A stretch of 64,000 nucleotides of DNA from contig CM065297.1 of assembly GCA_032871835.1 (NCBI GenBank), positions 39,495,098-39,559,097 on the forward strand, given 5' to 3'. Below are positions 11,357 through 21,975 of this stretch, piece by piece; position 1 is the stretch's first letter, and each line of letters begins with the position of its first letter. The position numbers and the translations under genes were made by a program. The notes beneath the pieces are model-generated. The model worked only from the letters and a program-made list of their open reading frames with translations. It did no database searches and was not told the DNA's origin. This stretch comes from Dipteronia dyeriana (lineage: Eukaryota > Streptophyta > Magnoliopsida > Sapindales > Sapindaceae).

Positions 11357-13066
11357 TGAAACAAATATTATGGTGTGTTTAATATTAATCTAGAGGGGGG
11401 TGAATAGATTTTAATCAAATTTTACCCAATTTTTGTTAATGGTCAGTTAGACGAAAATACCCCTAACTAGTCACAATAATATTACAAGTGTTGTAAGTGC
11501 GGAAATAATAAAGACACTTTAGATATATGTGGAAACCCTCCAAATGGGAAAAACCACGGGCTGTTAAGTGCGCCATACTCGAACAACGAATCCACTGATG
11601 ATAGATGCGTTACAACCTACTCTCGGTATATAACCCAAAACCACTACCTAATCCCAGTATTAAGTGGACCTAGTCCAATTTGCTTAAGCTTGAAGCAACC
11701 TACTCCCGGATGCAACGCAAGACTTACTAAGAGATGAACACCTTATGTGAATATATGATGATATTCAAACAACAAACAAGGCTAGGGTACCTTATGTGCT
11801 TATCTAGGATAATGAGATGACAATAAATGCAATCCTAGATATCAAGAGCTAAATGACATGCCATAAAGCTTAGCTAAACATAGAACAAGCAATCCTATGA
11901 AGCTATCATAAAAGCCAAATCAACACATGTTGTCATTAAGCATGGCAAAGACTATAATGCAATCACTAAATGCAATCAATGAGTCCTAAGCAATATCTAA
12001 ATGCAAAGCATAAAGATTTAGTTAGAAGTTATCAATACCATCAACCCTAGCTATCACAATACAACACTCAATCATGTCATCAAAACAATCTCTAATTTGT
12101 ATCTAGAAAATATTCTAAGAGCATACCAATAATTAAAGAGAAGGTTTAGCAAGTAAAACACTTAACTTGTAAGAAGATAGTGAAGAACTTACCAAACAAG
12201 ATGTGATGAAACAAACCTATCCATTGATGCACTCTAAATGAACTTAGATGATGCAAGATGAAGTTTTTGATGCACATGGGAATGCTTTGAGTGATTAAAA
12301 ATGTGTTCTAAGGAAAATATGTGATATTCTTAACTCATACACGACCTTAAAGCACTGAGTTATATATATATATATATAAGATCCAAAAAAAGTGAGGTAG
12401 TTTCGGAAAAAAACGTTCCAACTTCCTCTTTGTGCACTGGTGACGTGCACTGGTCAAGTAGCGTACCACCAGCGCACAACCTTAATTTTCAATAGGCGCT
12501 GGACGAGTGGCGCATCCTAGTGGCACAACACAAGCGTAAATTCTCTATGATGTTTGCACGGGTGAGGCTGTGCTAGTCGAGTGGCGCATCACCTACGCAC
12601 ACCCTCTTTTTTTAAACTGTGTGCAGGTGCAACACTGCCGCTCAGTGGCGTATGACTAGCGGTGTTCCACTGGAATGTTGTACAGGTGAGGTACGCTGGC
12701 CGAGTAGCGCACCACCAACGCACAACCTGATTTCAACACTCAAACATACAATTTCAACAAGTTCAAGAGTGATGAAACATGCATCCTATTCTAATGCCAA
12801 ACATGAAAAAACATTTAATTACAAGATGCAAATAAATCAATAATAGTCATCAAAATGCACACAAGAAAACATTCAACATATAAGAATTAACGTTATGCAT
12901 GAATTTGTGAGTGTGTGCAACTATCTCTTCAAAGTAAGTAAGCACAAGAATTTTACCTTCGGTGCTTCTTCTCTTGAGGTCTTGAGAGCCTAAGCTACCC
13001 TTACATAATACCCCAAAAATGTGATTTGTTCACGAAATAAGCCAATCAACAAATGAGGACTTTATA
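11357..13066 (-). repeat. Copia-B 3' LTR (1710 bp)
   Basis: It matches 21976-23702 with scattered differences and one indel of about 23 bases near 12300. The terminal CA appears as TA at 13065-13066. It carries the GC-rich hairpin units (about 12425-12730), a TA run at 12361-12379 and the R/U5 stem sequence at 11529-11560. The frame at 12619-12843 falls in the GC-rich units and is not a gene. Confidence 0.93.
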
Positions 13067-13080
13067 ATCTTCCCCATTTA
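13067..13080 (-). other. Copia-B polypurine tract
   Basis: On the minus strand AAATGGGGAAGAT directly precedes the 3' LTR, the place and composition expected for the primer of plus-strand DNA synthesis. Confidence 0.75.
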
Positions 13081-14305
13081 ACTATTTCGTGACAAAACCA
13101 CCACTCACATTGATCCTCACAAAACAAAATAAAACACCGAGAAGATATTCTACATTACAAAGAGATAAACATAAAAAAACTTCAAATCTTCAATCTCTTG
13201 TAGAACTATCAACCCTACACAAAAAGCAAGCACAAATACACTTTCCAACCAAGTGCATGTGAAATGATCAAGTGAATATAAAACAAAAGCAATTGCATTA
13301 AAAAATATGAGTATGACATCGTGAAATGCTCATGCAATACTCCCCCTCAACCGGTTACTCCCCCTAGATGTAATCTCCCCCTCAAACAAGTACAGTCATG
13401 CAATGCTCCCCCTCAAAGCCAACACATGCTACTTCCCTAACATCACAACGCTTGGTCAATGCTACTCCCCCTTTTCGTCATGATATAGGCAAAGGAGAAT
13501 TCCCCAACCGGGTCACTCAAGGCAAAGAAAGAAAAGAGCATACAAGATTGTTGCATAATTATATAAGCCACATTTAGGCAACTCTATTAATAGGATAGAA
13601 ACACGGAGATTTATTTGAAGAAAATATGTGAATCAAAAATGCTTTGCATACAAGACATGTTGCATTCAAGTCCAAAAACAATAGTATTTAGCAAAGCAAA
13701 TGACAAAGGTTTCCAATATAATTCAAACCAATTTCACCATTTGTCATGAGAGAAGCAAGGAGATAGAGATGTTATAGATATCAAATTTTAATGGCACTAT
13801 ATCCAACGTTATAAGCTAAATATGGCATGAGCAACTTTGCACCCTATTTGATTTTTCAGGTAGGATACCCGTATGATAATTGCCATGTCCAACTAATAAA
13901 GAAAGAGAGACATTGACACAACATTTGAGTCTCACTAGCCTTTTCACACAATATTTTGCATTCAACAATCGCAATCAACAATTCATGCTTTATCATTTTT
14001 TTTTCATTAGCATGTCATTAAAGAATCATCATGTCATGGAGATAATTATAGGTCATTCAATATGTACTTCCTATGTAGATCTCCTAGCCAAAAAATGCAT
14101 GTTTGAACATAACTATGATATGGATTGTAATCAAAGCAAAGTTCACACTTATTGAAGAAAATACAATATGCTAAAATAAGTGCAACCAAGCTACTCAAGC
14201 AATCAATAAAAGAGCATAAACATTTTTAAGAAAAATGGGATGCAACAAGTATACAATAGCTCTCTTTGCTTGAGTTCCCCTTATGGGGTCAAAAACCACA
14301 ACACA
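13081..14305 (-). other. Copia-B 3' non-coding region with five AGGGGGAG motifs
   Basis: Between the pol stop and the 3' LTR there is no long minus-strand frame, so no env-like gene is visible. CTCCCCCT (AGGGGGAG on the element strand) occurs at 13340-13347, 13358-13365, 13375-13382, 13406-13413 and 13465-13472. Multiple purine tracts upstream of the 3' LTR are a described trait of Sireviruses. The plus-strand frame at 13880-14155 (91 codons) is antisense to the element and resembles nothing known. Confidence 0.75.
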
Positions 14306-14407
14306 TCACTCCATTAAACAAATCCCAATAGATCTACTAAGATTCTTAAATCGAGTAGCATCTAAGGGTTTAGTAAATAGATCCGCTAGTTGGTCAGTTG
14401 TACCTAC
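14306..14407 (-). pseudogene. Copia-B pol, last codons after the solo LTR
   Basis: On the minus strand this reads TTDQLADLFTKPLDATRF and ends in a stop at 14306-14308. LADLFTKPL is the conserved end of copia RNase H. The frame agrees with the upstream pol at 16839-18106, because the inserted LTR plus one duplication measures 2436 bases, a multiple of three. The insertion therefore separated about the last 34 codons of pol. Confidence 0.88.
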
Positions 14408-16838
14408 TGTTAGGATTGTGCTCGATAGCAAGAGTGTAATATAGTAATTAACAATTGTTTCATATGAATAAAGTGATTTCTAGTTTAACAAATCTTATAG
14501 CATTTATAGTTTAACTATTATAATTGTAAAAAGTAAATAATCATAAGGTCAAAAGACTATGAGAAAAGAAGAATTGTTCATACATCCAGATATGTATGAG
14601 GTAGACACAATTCTTTAGTTAGTCTTGAATAATATTCACAACTTAAGATAAAAGGTTAGGCGCCTTTTTCTTGTTAAAGTTGTAGATTCTTTTGCTAGCA
14701 TTTGAGTGGGATCAAATGTATTATGATGAGTCTAAAATCATCAAAGTGTGGTGTCTTTGGACAAAAGAATATAGTGCACTAGGTGCATTGAATAGGATCA
14801 AACTGAAATACTTTATCCAGAACCGTCAATAGATAAAAGTTTTCATTTGAAGACAATCGGAGAGTCTATCTCAATCCTGAGATAAATGATGGACTTATGG
14901 TTGCAAGTGTTATCATTTGAGCTATAAATGAGTATGATTATATAACATAGTCTATCCTCGATAGTTTGGTGGTATTCATTTGTTAATCGATAGAGGACTT
15001 CATTTATAGATATGGACATCGTGGCTCCATTTATTGATTGAGAGTAGAATACCATCATATGGATGTTTTGAGGTATTGGATATTAAATCTTAACGTTAAG
15101 TTTTCAATAGTGTCTATTGAAACATGGCTTCTACACAAGTCAAAATATCCAAGTTCAAAATGTGGTCATATGAGTAAATATGGTAACTTGGAGAGCTATA
15201 GGCGGTCTATGAGCTCTTGGCGATTACTGATATTCTTCACGAGGATACATTTTCATCAATAAGGTTGTCTAGGGTACGAATGAGTAACATTAACTTATTC
15301 TATCTTTATTTAAGAGTTTAATTTTAGATCTTTAGTGGAATGAACTAAAATTAAATAGATTGGACCTAAGTGAATCATTTGTTGATTGTGATTAAGTTGT
15401 GTCTATTGGAGCTTAAATTTAGATAGCCCGCCAAGATCCCCAATCCACACGAACATGCATGGATCACTTGATATATTCTACCGGACCAATTTAGGGGTCC
15501 ATCTAGAATTGTAATAAGGCATGTGAACTTGTTTCTTTTTATAAGAATAGATCTAGTTCATATGTGGACTTTTTATTAAAGTCCAATGGATTTAATAAAA
15601 TAAGAAAAATAATATATGGCCTTTATACTAGGTATGGACGGCAATGGCTATGGTGAATAGCTTAAATATATTATTTTTATATTATTATTATTTAATTAAA
15701 TGGAAATTAATTAATTTGTTGATTAATTAATTATTTAATTAAAAGTCAAATCTTTTCCTATTAGGTGATGGTCTCCTAAAACTATAATATTGTTGGTAGT
15801 ATAGTTAATGTTAAAGACTATATTTGATAAGTAGATAAATAAAAGGAGTTATTTATCAAATCAAATTAGGAAGTTTTTAATATGGTTACAAATACACTTT
15901 AGAGTTGGATTAGGAGTCTTGGTGTTAGGATAGAGTTCTTTTTTGAAAAGGATTCTTAACCACCAAGTAAATCTACCTAAGGAAAGGATTCTTAACTACC
16001 AAGTAATCCTTCTTAGGAAAGGATTTGTGATCCTAATTTATATCATATAAAATTCGGCCAGCCCTTATATATATACAAAAGGATAGAATTTCTTTAAGAT
16101 AAGGATTCTTAACTACCAAATAAATTCACCTAAGGAAAGGATTCTTTCCAACCAAGTAAATCCTTCTTAGGAAAGAATTTATGATCCTATATGTATATGT
16201 GTGTGATTTTCGGCCAGCCCTATGAATTTTATGATGAAAATTTCGGCCATGCCTAGGTAATTTTCAAGAGAGAATTTGGCATAGCAAGAGAAAATTTTGA
16301 GGGAGAAAAATTAGTTTTTGCTTTAGATAAAATTCGATCAACTCATAGATAAAGGGTGTGTGAATTCGGCCTAGAAGAGAAAAAAGGGGAACTTTTTTGT
16401 TTTCAATAGTATACTAGTATCCTTTATATCCAAACGGTTTTGTGTACAACATTGAATCAAGGTTCACGTGAGTTTCAATCAAGTTGATTGATAATTCACA
16501 AGTGACCGGACGTTCTTGGATTTTTCTTTTGGAGGATATTTGTAACTAACAAAGAAAAGATTTTTGCTTTGTCTCCATCCTTAGGAATACAATTTAAAGA
16601 AAGGGAGCCCACACTCCAAGGTGATTCACATTTGTGATTGGATTGGAAGATCTTGCGGAATCAATTCGGCGCTTATCCAATCTTCACGCGAAAAAGGTAC
16701 AATACTTTTATATACATCAATTAATCTAGGGTCAAGGTTCTCATTGCATAAAAGGGAAAAAAAATTATTTATACGCAAACCATAATCTTTTTTTTTTCTC
16801 ACGCTTCCGCTGCGTTTCTAAACCGTTTTTTCCCTACA
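14408..16838 (+). mobile_element. Copia-C solo LTR in the Copia-B pol gene
   Basis: It begins TGTTAGGATTGTGC and ends TTTTTCCCTACA, and is flanked by perfect duplications CCTAC at 14403-14407 and 16839-16843. There is no internal element sequence, so it is a solo LTR left by recombination between two LTRs. At 2431 bp it is the only complete copy of this LTR in the window and serves as reference for 1-2000, 53378-53693 and 55431-56525. Sequence near 15955-16180 repeats a phrase like AGGATTCTTAACCACCAAGTAA several times. Frames at 14843-15058 and 15038-15262 are not genes. Confidence 0.96.
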
Positions 16839-18106
16839 CCTACATGCTCAAGTACAATGCATTTAGTCTCAACTAGTTCTCTAATGAAATGATGACGGAT
16901 GTCAATATGCATAGTCCTAGAATGCTGAACCGGATTCTTTGAAATATTAATTGCACTCATGTTATCACAAAAGAGAGTAAGAGTACCTTGATTGAATCCA
17001 TAGTCGACTAGCATTTGCTTCATCCAAAGAAGTTGTGTGCATCCACTCCTAGCAGCAATGTATTCGGCCTCAGCCGTGGACAAGGAAATTGAATTTTGCT
17101 TCTTGCAAAACCAAAAGACAAGGTGGTTCCCAAGGAAAAAGCAACCGCCCGATGTACTTTTCCTATCATTACAATTTCTTGCCCAATCTGCATCACTAAA
17201 TCCTACAAGACTAGCATTAGTGTCAAAAGAGTACCAAATCCCATAGTTGGATGTCCCATTCACATATCGAATTATTCTCTTAACAGAAGAGAGATGGGAC
17301 TCCTTAGGATCCGCTTGGTACTTAGCACACACACCCACACTAAAAGAGATATCGGGCCTACTTACGGTCAAATAGAGCAAGCTACCAATCATGCCACGAT
17401 ATAAAGTTTGGTCCACACTTTTACCACTAGCATCCTTGCTTAGCTTCAAAGCGGTACTCATGGGTGTATCACAATGTTTGGCACTTTCAAGTCCAAATTT
17501 CTTTACTAGGTTTTTGGCATACTTAGCTTGGGATATGAAAATCCCATCATCCATTTGCTTAATTGGTATGCCTAGAAAGTAACTTAGCTCACCAACAAGA
17601 CTTATCTCAAATTCATGAGACATGACATCAACAAGTTGTTGGACTTTGGTGTCATTGGTGGAGCCAAAGACTATATCATCAATATATATTTGAGCTATAA
17701 AGAGCTTATCTTTGTTTTTCTTGATAAATAGAGTCTTGTCAACACTACCTCTAGAGTAGCCATTGTCTATGAGATATTGAGTCAGACGCTCATACCAAGC
17801 CCTTGGTGCTTGTTTCAACCCATATAAAGCTTTGTTGAGGTGATAGATATGATTAGGGTGGTGAGGATCCACAACCCCCTTGGGTTGCTCAACAAACCCT
17901 TCCTCTTGCAAGAAACCATTGAGGAAGGCACTCTTAGCATCCATTTGATATAATTTGAACTTGTGCAAACAAGAAATGGATAAAAGAAGCCTAATGGACT
18001 GAATCCTAGCAACGGGAGCAAATGTCTCCTCAAAGTCAATACCCTCAATTTGAGAGTACCTTTGCTCAATGTTGCCATCCTCATCGGATTTGTTCCTATA
18101 TACCTA
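16839..18106 (-). pseudogene. Copia-B pol: reverse transcriptase and RNase H
   Basis: It follows integrase in the same frame after one stop (TAG at 18104-18106, where a GTKWVFRNK-like motif is expected). RT motifs include IDFEETFAPVAR, MDAKSAFLNG, ALYGLKQAPRAWYERL and the catalytic YIDDI. RNase H motifs include GFSDADWA, STAEAEYIA and LFCDNMSA. In the fingers region the text runs DEDGNI-EQRYSQIEG, without the usual KARLVAxG motif, so about ten residues are missing. The frame stops making sense at 16843, the edge of the solo LTR. RT would copy the RNA into DNA and RNase H would remove it inside the particle; this copy should be inactive. Confidence 0.93.
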
Positions 18107-20046
18107 TTTGGTGCCTATCACATTGGTGTTCTTGGGCCTAGGAACTAGAGTCCAAACTTCATTCCTTTCAAATTGGTTAAGCTCTTCTTGCATGGCAAGA
18201 GCCCAAAATTCATCTTTTAAAGCTTCATCAATTTTCTTGGGCTCTATTTGAGAGGTGTAACAAGTGTAGCTAATTAGGTTATCCATTTGATGCCTAGTCC
18301 TAACACCCTCACTAATCTCTCCAATAATGTTATCTTTGTCATGGAGTTTCCTAACCCATGGAGCAGGTTCCTTTAAGTTCAAGGAAGGAAGCCTATCAAT
18401 AGGTTGTGTTATGTCATCATCATGGTTAGTCTTTTCAACATTAGAGACATCAACAATCTTCATCAAAGGGGAGTCATCAACTAAATCTACCTCCTCCTCA
18501 TGGTTATTAGATTTGAGCCTAGTATCATCAATGACAACATTAGATGATTTCATTACGGTCCTAGTTCTTAGATTAAAAACTCTATAGGCTCTACTATTCA
18601 ATGCATAGCCAATGAAGATACCCTCACTCTTAGCATCAAATTTGCCAAGTTGATCACGGTCATTCAAAATGTAGCATTTGCTTCCGAAGGTTTGGAAGTA
18701 GCTAATATTTGGCTTCCTACATGTCCATAACTCATAGGAGGTTTGCCTAGTGTGGGGCCTAAGGAAGACTCTATTTCCTATGTAGCATGCCGTATTGACA
18801 GCCTCGGCCCAAAGATTCCTAGGGACATTGTTGCTAAGCAACATCACACGGGCCATTTCTTGAAGAACCCTATTTTTCCTCTCAACAACTCCATTTTGTT
18901 GAGGTATCCTAGGAGCCGAAAACTCGTGAGAAATGCCTAGACTATTGCAAAAGTTTTCAAACTGGGCATTCTCAAATTCCTTACCATGGTCACTCCTAAT
19001 TCTCTTTATGCTTTTAATCTTGGAGTTCATTTCATTTTGAATTTTAGAACAAAGCATTTTAAACTTGTCAAAAGTTTCAGATTTTTCTCTAAGGAAATAG
19101 CTCCAAGTGTACCTAGAGAAGTCATCTACACACACATAAATGTATCTCTTTCCACCTAAACTCTCGGTTTGCATAGGACCCGTAAGATCCATATGGAAAA
19201 GCTCTAGAGGTTCCTTGGAGGTTACATACTTGCCCTTTTTGTGCATACTTTTGGTTTGCTTCCCTTGTTGGCAAGGTCCACAAACACCATTAACCTTTTT
19301 CCCAAGCTTGAGAAGGCCTCGCACAACATTGAACTTATCTAAGATTCTTAAATCCCTAAAGTTCATATGAACAAGTCTTTCGTGCCACAACTCAATTTGT
19401 TCATCCTTGGACACATTACAAGAGATACCTCTAGCCTCAAGACAATAGCAATTGTCACTAAATATCATACCTTTTAACAAGGTTTGTCCATTTGGCAATA
19501 GGATAGAACAATCATTTTTCCTAAACAAGACGGAAAGTCCTTCATCACTAAGATGTGAAATGCTTATCAAATTGGCTTTTAAACCATCAACATACAAAGC
19601 ATTGGACAATGAGGGTAATCCGGGAATGGAAATGGTTCTCTTTCCTTTAACCTTCTTTTTGTATCCATCACCAAATGTGACATTTCCTCCCTCATCCATC
19701 ACAAGAGTCTCAAAGAAACTCTTATTTCCAGTTATGTGCCTAGAGCACCCACAATCCATATACCAAAAATCACAAGAATGAACATTCAAGGCAATTTGTG
19801 CAACATGGAAAAGGTGTTCATCATTTCTAATCCACCTAGGTGCAATATTTTTCTTCCTAGTGGTAAATGGCACATGAGCTCTAAGTGTCCTAGGATCATG
19901 CAAAGTTTTTTTATTTTTCCTAGTGACATGCATCATGGTTTTAGTATTTTTCTTCTCTATCATGCTTTAAATCCTACACAATTTAATATATCTAAAGCAA
20001 TTTGGTCTAATGTGACTATCAATACAATAAAAATGACATGTGGAAT
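18107..20046 (-). pseudogene. Copia-B pol: second zinc knuckle, protease and integrase
   Basis: At about 20040-19990 a zinc knuckle-like stretch reads CHFYCIDSHIRPNC, in which the second Cys is replaced by Tyr. A protease site reads MDCGCSRHITGN at about 19760, where family members have DSGCSRHMTG, so the Ser of the active loop is Cys. Next come the integrase zinc site (LWHERLVHMN, CGPC) and the catalytic core with all three acidic residues visible (LELFHMDLTGP, RIRSDHGKEF, QQNGVVERKN). The frame is then open to the stop at 18104. A one-base deletion near 20050, compared with Copia-F, shifts the frame relative to gag. Integrase would join the cDNA to chromosomal DNA. Confidence 0.92.
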
Positions 20047-20748
20047 GAAGTTAGGAATCATACCATAACCTTGAGGATGCATTAGAGCCTTCCCATGTCT
20101 ATATGGTTGTCTTGATTGTTGTTGAGGAGCTTTCCTTCTTTGTTGTTGAGCAAGACTTGATTGCTTCCTTGGTTGAGCTTGCATGATAGGTATCTTCCCT
20201 TTGTGAGCTTTCGGTTGAGGGAAGTTAGCTTAATGAGCCCTTGTACGATGAGCTTGAGGTAGGCTTCTTGGTACCACATTCACTTGAGCACTACTTGAAC
20301 ACTCTCCTAGGTCAAGTTTCTTCCTATGTAATTGATGAGAAGAGGACCCATTGAAGTTTATGCTTCTTACAAAAATGGTCTTGCGTGGAGTGGAGGACAC
20401 CTTGTTATCTTCAAACCCAAGCCCCTTCTTGTCACTTGGCCTCTTTCCAACATCTAGCATGTGGTCAAGTTTTTTGGTGCTAAAGTTCATCTTGGCCAAC
20501 AACTCTCTAGCATCTTCAACCTCTTTCTTCAATCCTTCTTCACTCTTCTTAGATCTCTCCAACTCTTCATTTAGTTGGTCAACTTGAGCTGAGAGCTCTA
20601 GGTTTTCTTCTTTTAATCTCTTGATCTTATTCTTGTTTTTTAACCTTGAGCTCTCAAACTTAGCCATGTAGTCCTTGAGATCCATCCTATCCACACTTCC
20701 ATTTATGGATTGTGATGAAGATCCATCATCACTTGTGTAGTCTTCCTC
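20047..20748 (-). pseudogene. Copia-B gag, C-terminal coiled-coil part
   Basis: It continues the gag frame after a stop at 20749-20751. A long charged heptad-like stretch (RLKEENLELSAQVDQLNEEL) predicts a coiled coil, followed by GKRPSDKKGLGFE, a motif I recognise from Sirevirus gag proteins, and a basic, glutamine-rich stretch. A further in-frame stop lies at 20230-20232, and the frame continues to about 20050 before the frameshift. Copia-F (50556-51260) and Copia-G (62411-63475) carry the same module. Confidence 0.85.
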
Positions 20749-21851
20749 TTAACTTTCATTCTCTTCTTCACTAGCATCTTTGCTCCTAAGAGAGGATGCA
20801 AATGGTATGAAGTTAGCCATGAGTTCTTCATCATCTGAAGACTCATCTCCTTCATTAGAGTTATCACTTTCAGTCCATGTGGAAGCCATCACTTTTCCCT
20901 TCTTCTTGTTTTTGTGATTTGCACATTCCGGGGCAAAGTGACCTATTCCACCACATTCATAGCATTGTACTCCTTTCTTCTCAGTCTTTTCTTGCCTATG
21001 CTCAAACTTTTTGAAGGGAGCCTTTTTCTTCAAGTCTTGACCCTTGGATCCAAAACCTTTCTTCTTGGACTTGTAGAATTTCTTGAACTTCCTCATTAGT
21101 AGGGCTATTTCATCATTCGAGTCATCACTCTCCTCCTTCTCGACTTTGGAGGCTTTCAAAGCAATGTCTTTTTTCTTTTTCGATGGTGTGGGGTTAAGAC
21201 ATTTCCTAGATTCATAAGCTAGAAGCCTCCCAATCACTTCACTCGGCTTCATGTCCTTGTAACAACTATTCTCTTCCGAAGCCATCACCTTAGACTCAAA
21301 TCTATCGGGTAAAGATCTCATAATCTTCTGCTTGATCTTCCTATCCGAATAAGGATCACCAAGTTGATGACTTTGGTTTGCAATGTCCATCAATCTTACT
21401 TCAAAGTCATTGAAACAATCGTTCTCATCCATTTTGAACAATTCAAATTGCGTTTGAAGAACTTGAAGCTTCGATTCTTTAACCACATCGGTTCCCTCAT
21501 GTGAAACTTCTAGGATATCCCATGCCTCCTTAGCTATCCTAGTATTCTGAACCAATTTGTACTGGTTATCATCCATTTCACATAAGATGGCATGCATTGC
21601 CTTCTTATTCCACTTTGAAGCCTCAAACTCTTGTGCATTCCACTGTGCCTTTGGTTTGATTACATCATCTCTTCCATTTGCAGGAGTCATCATGGGTGGA
21701 GTGTAGCCATCTTCAACCGCCATCCATGCCATGTCATGAATTTTGGAAAATATACGACTCCATCTTGCCTTTCCATGAGGCATAATTCAACCCGGTGAGA
21801 AGTGGAGGTCTAGTGCTAGAAGCTCCCTCGTTGCCACCGTTTCTACTCATT
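20749..21851 (-). pseudogene. Copia-B gag, N-terminal UBN2-like part and zinc knuckle
   Basis: The start codon at 21851 gives MSRNGGNEGASSTRPPLLTG, followed by NYASWKGKME, the usual start of copia gag. A one-base frameshift near 21753 moves to the frame of KIHDMAWMAVEDGY. Later landmarks are WNKKAMHAIL and SSDDEELMANF, and the zinc knuckle CYECGGIGHFAPEC (CX2CX4HX4C, about 20965-20925), which is intact. The product would be the capsid protein that packages element RNA. The frame ends at 20749-20751 in a TAA that interrupts an otherwise open frame. Confidence 0.92.
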
Positions 21852-21955
21852 GTGTTTAATGAATGAATAATATGAATGCAAGTGTATGAATAATCAATAC
21901 ACACACAAAATGCAACACACATCAAAATAAGCAAGGATCACCTATGTATGTTTAG

Positions 21956-21973
21956 GAACCCGCTCTGATACCA
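21956..21973 (-). other. Copia-B primer binding site
   Basis: On the minus strand TGGTATCAGAGCGGG follows the 5' LTR end after two bases. It matches the 3' end of initiator methionine tRNA, the usual primer of plant Ty1/copia elements. Confidence 0.9.
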
Positions 21974-21975
21974 AT

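Noticed and set aside
13880..14155. A 91-codon plus-strand frame in the Copia-B 3' region as an env-like gene
   Set aside because: It is antisense to the element, resembles no protein and has no signal peptide or membrane pattern that I would trust; the element strand has no long frame here.
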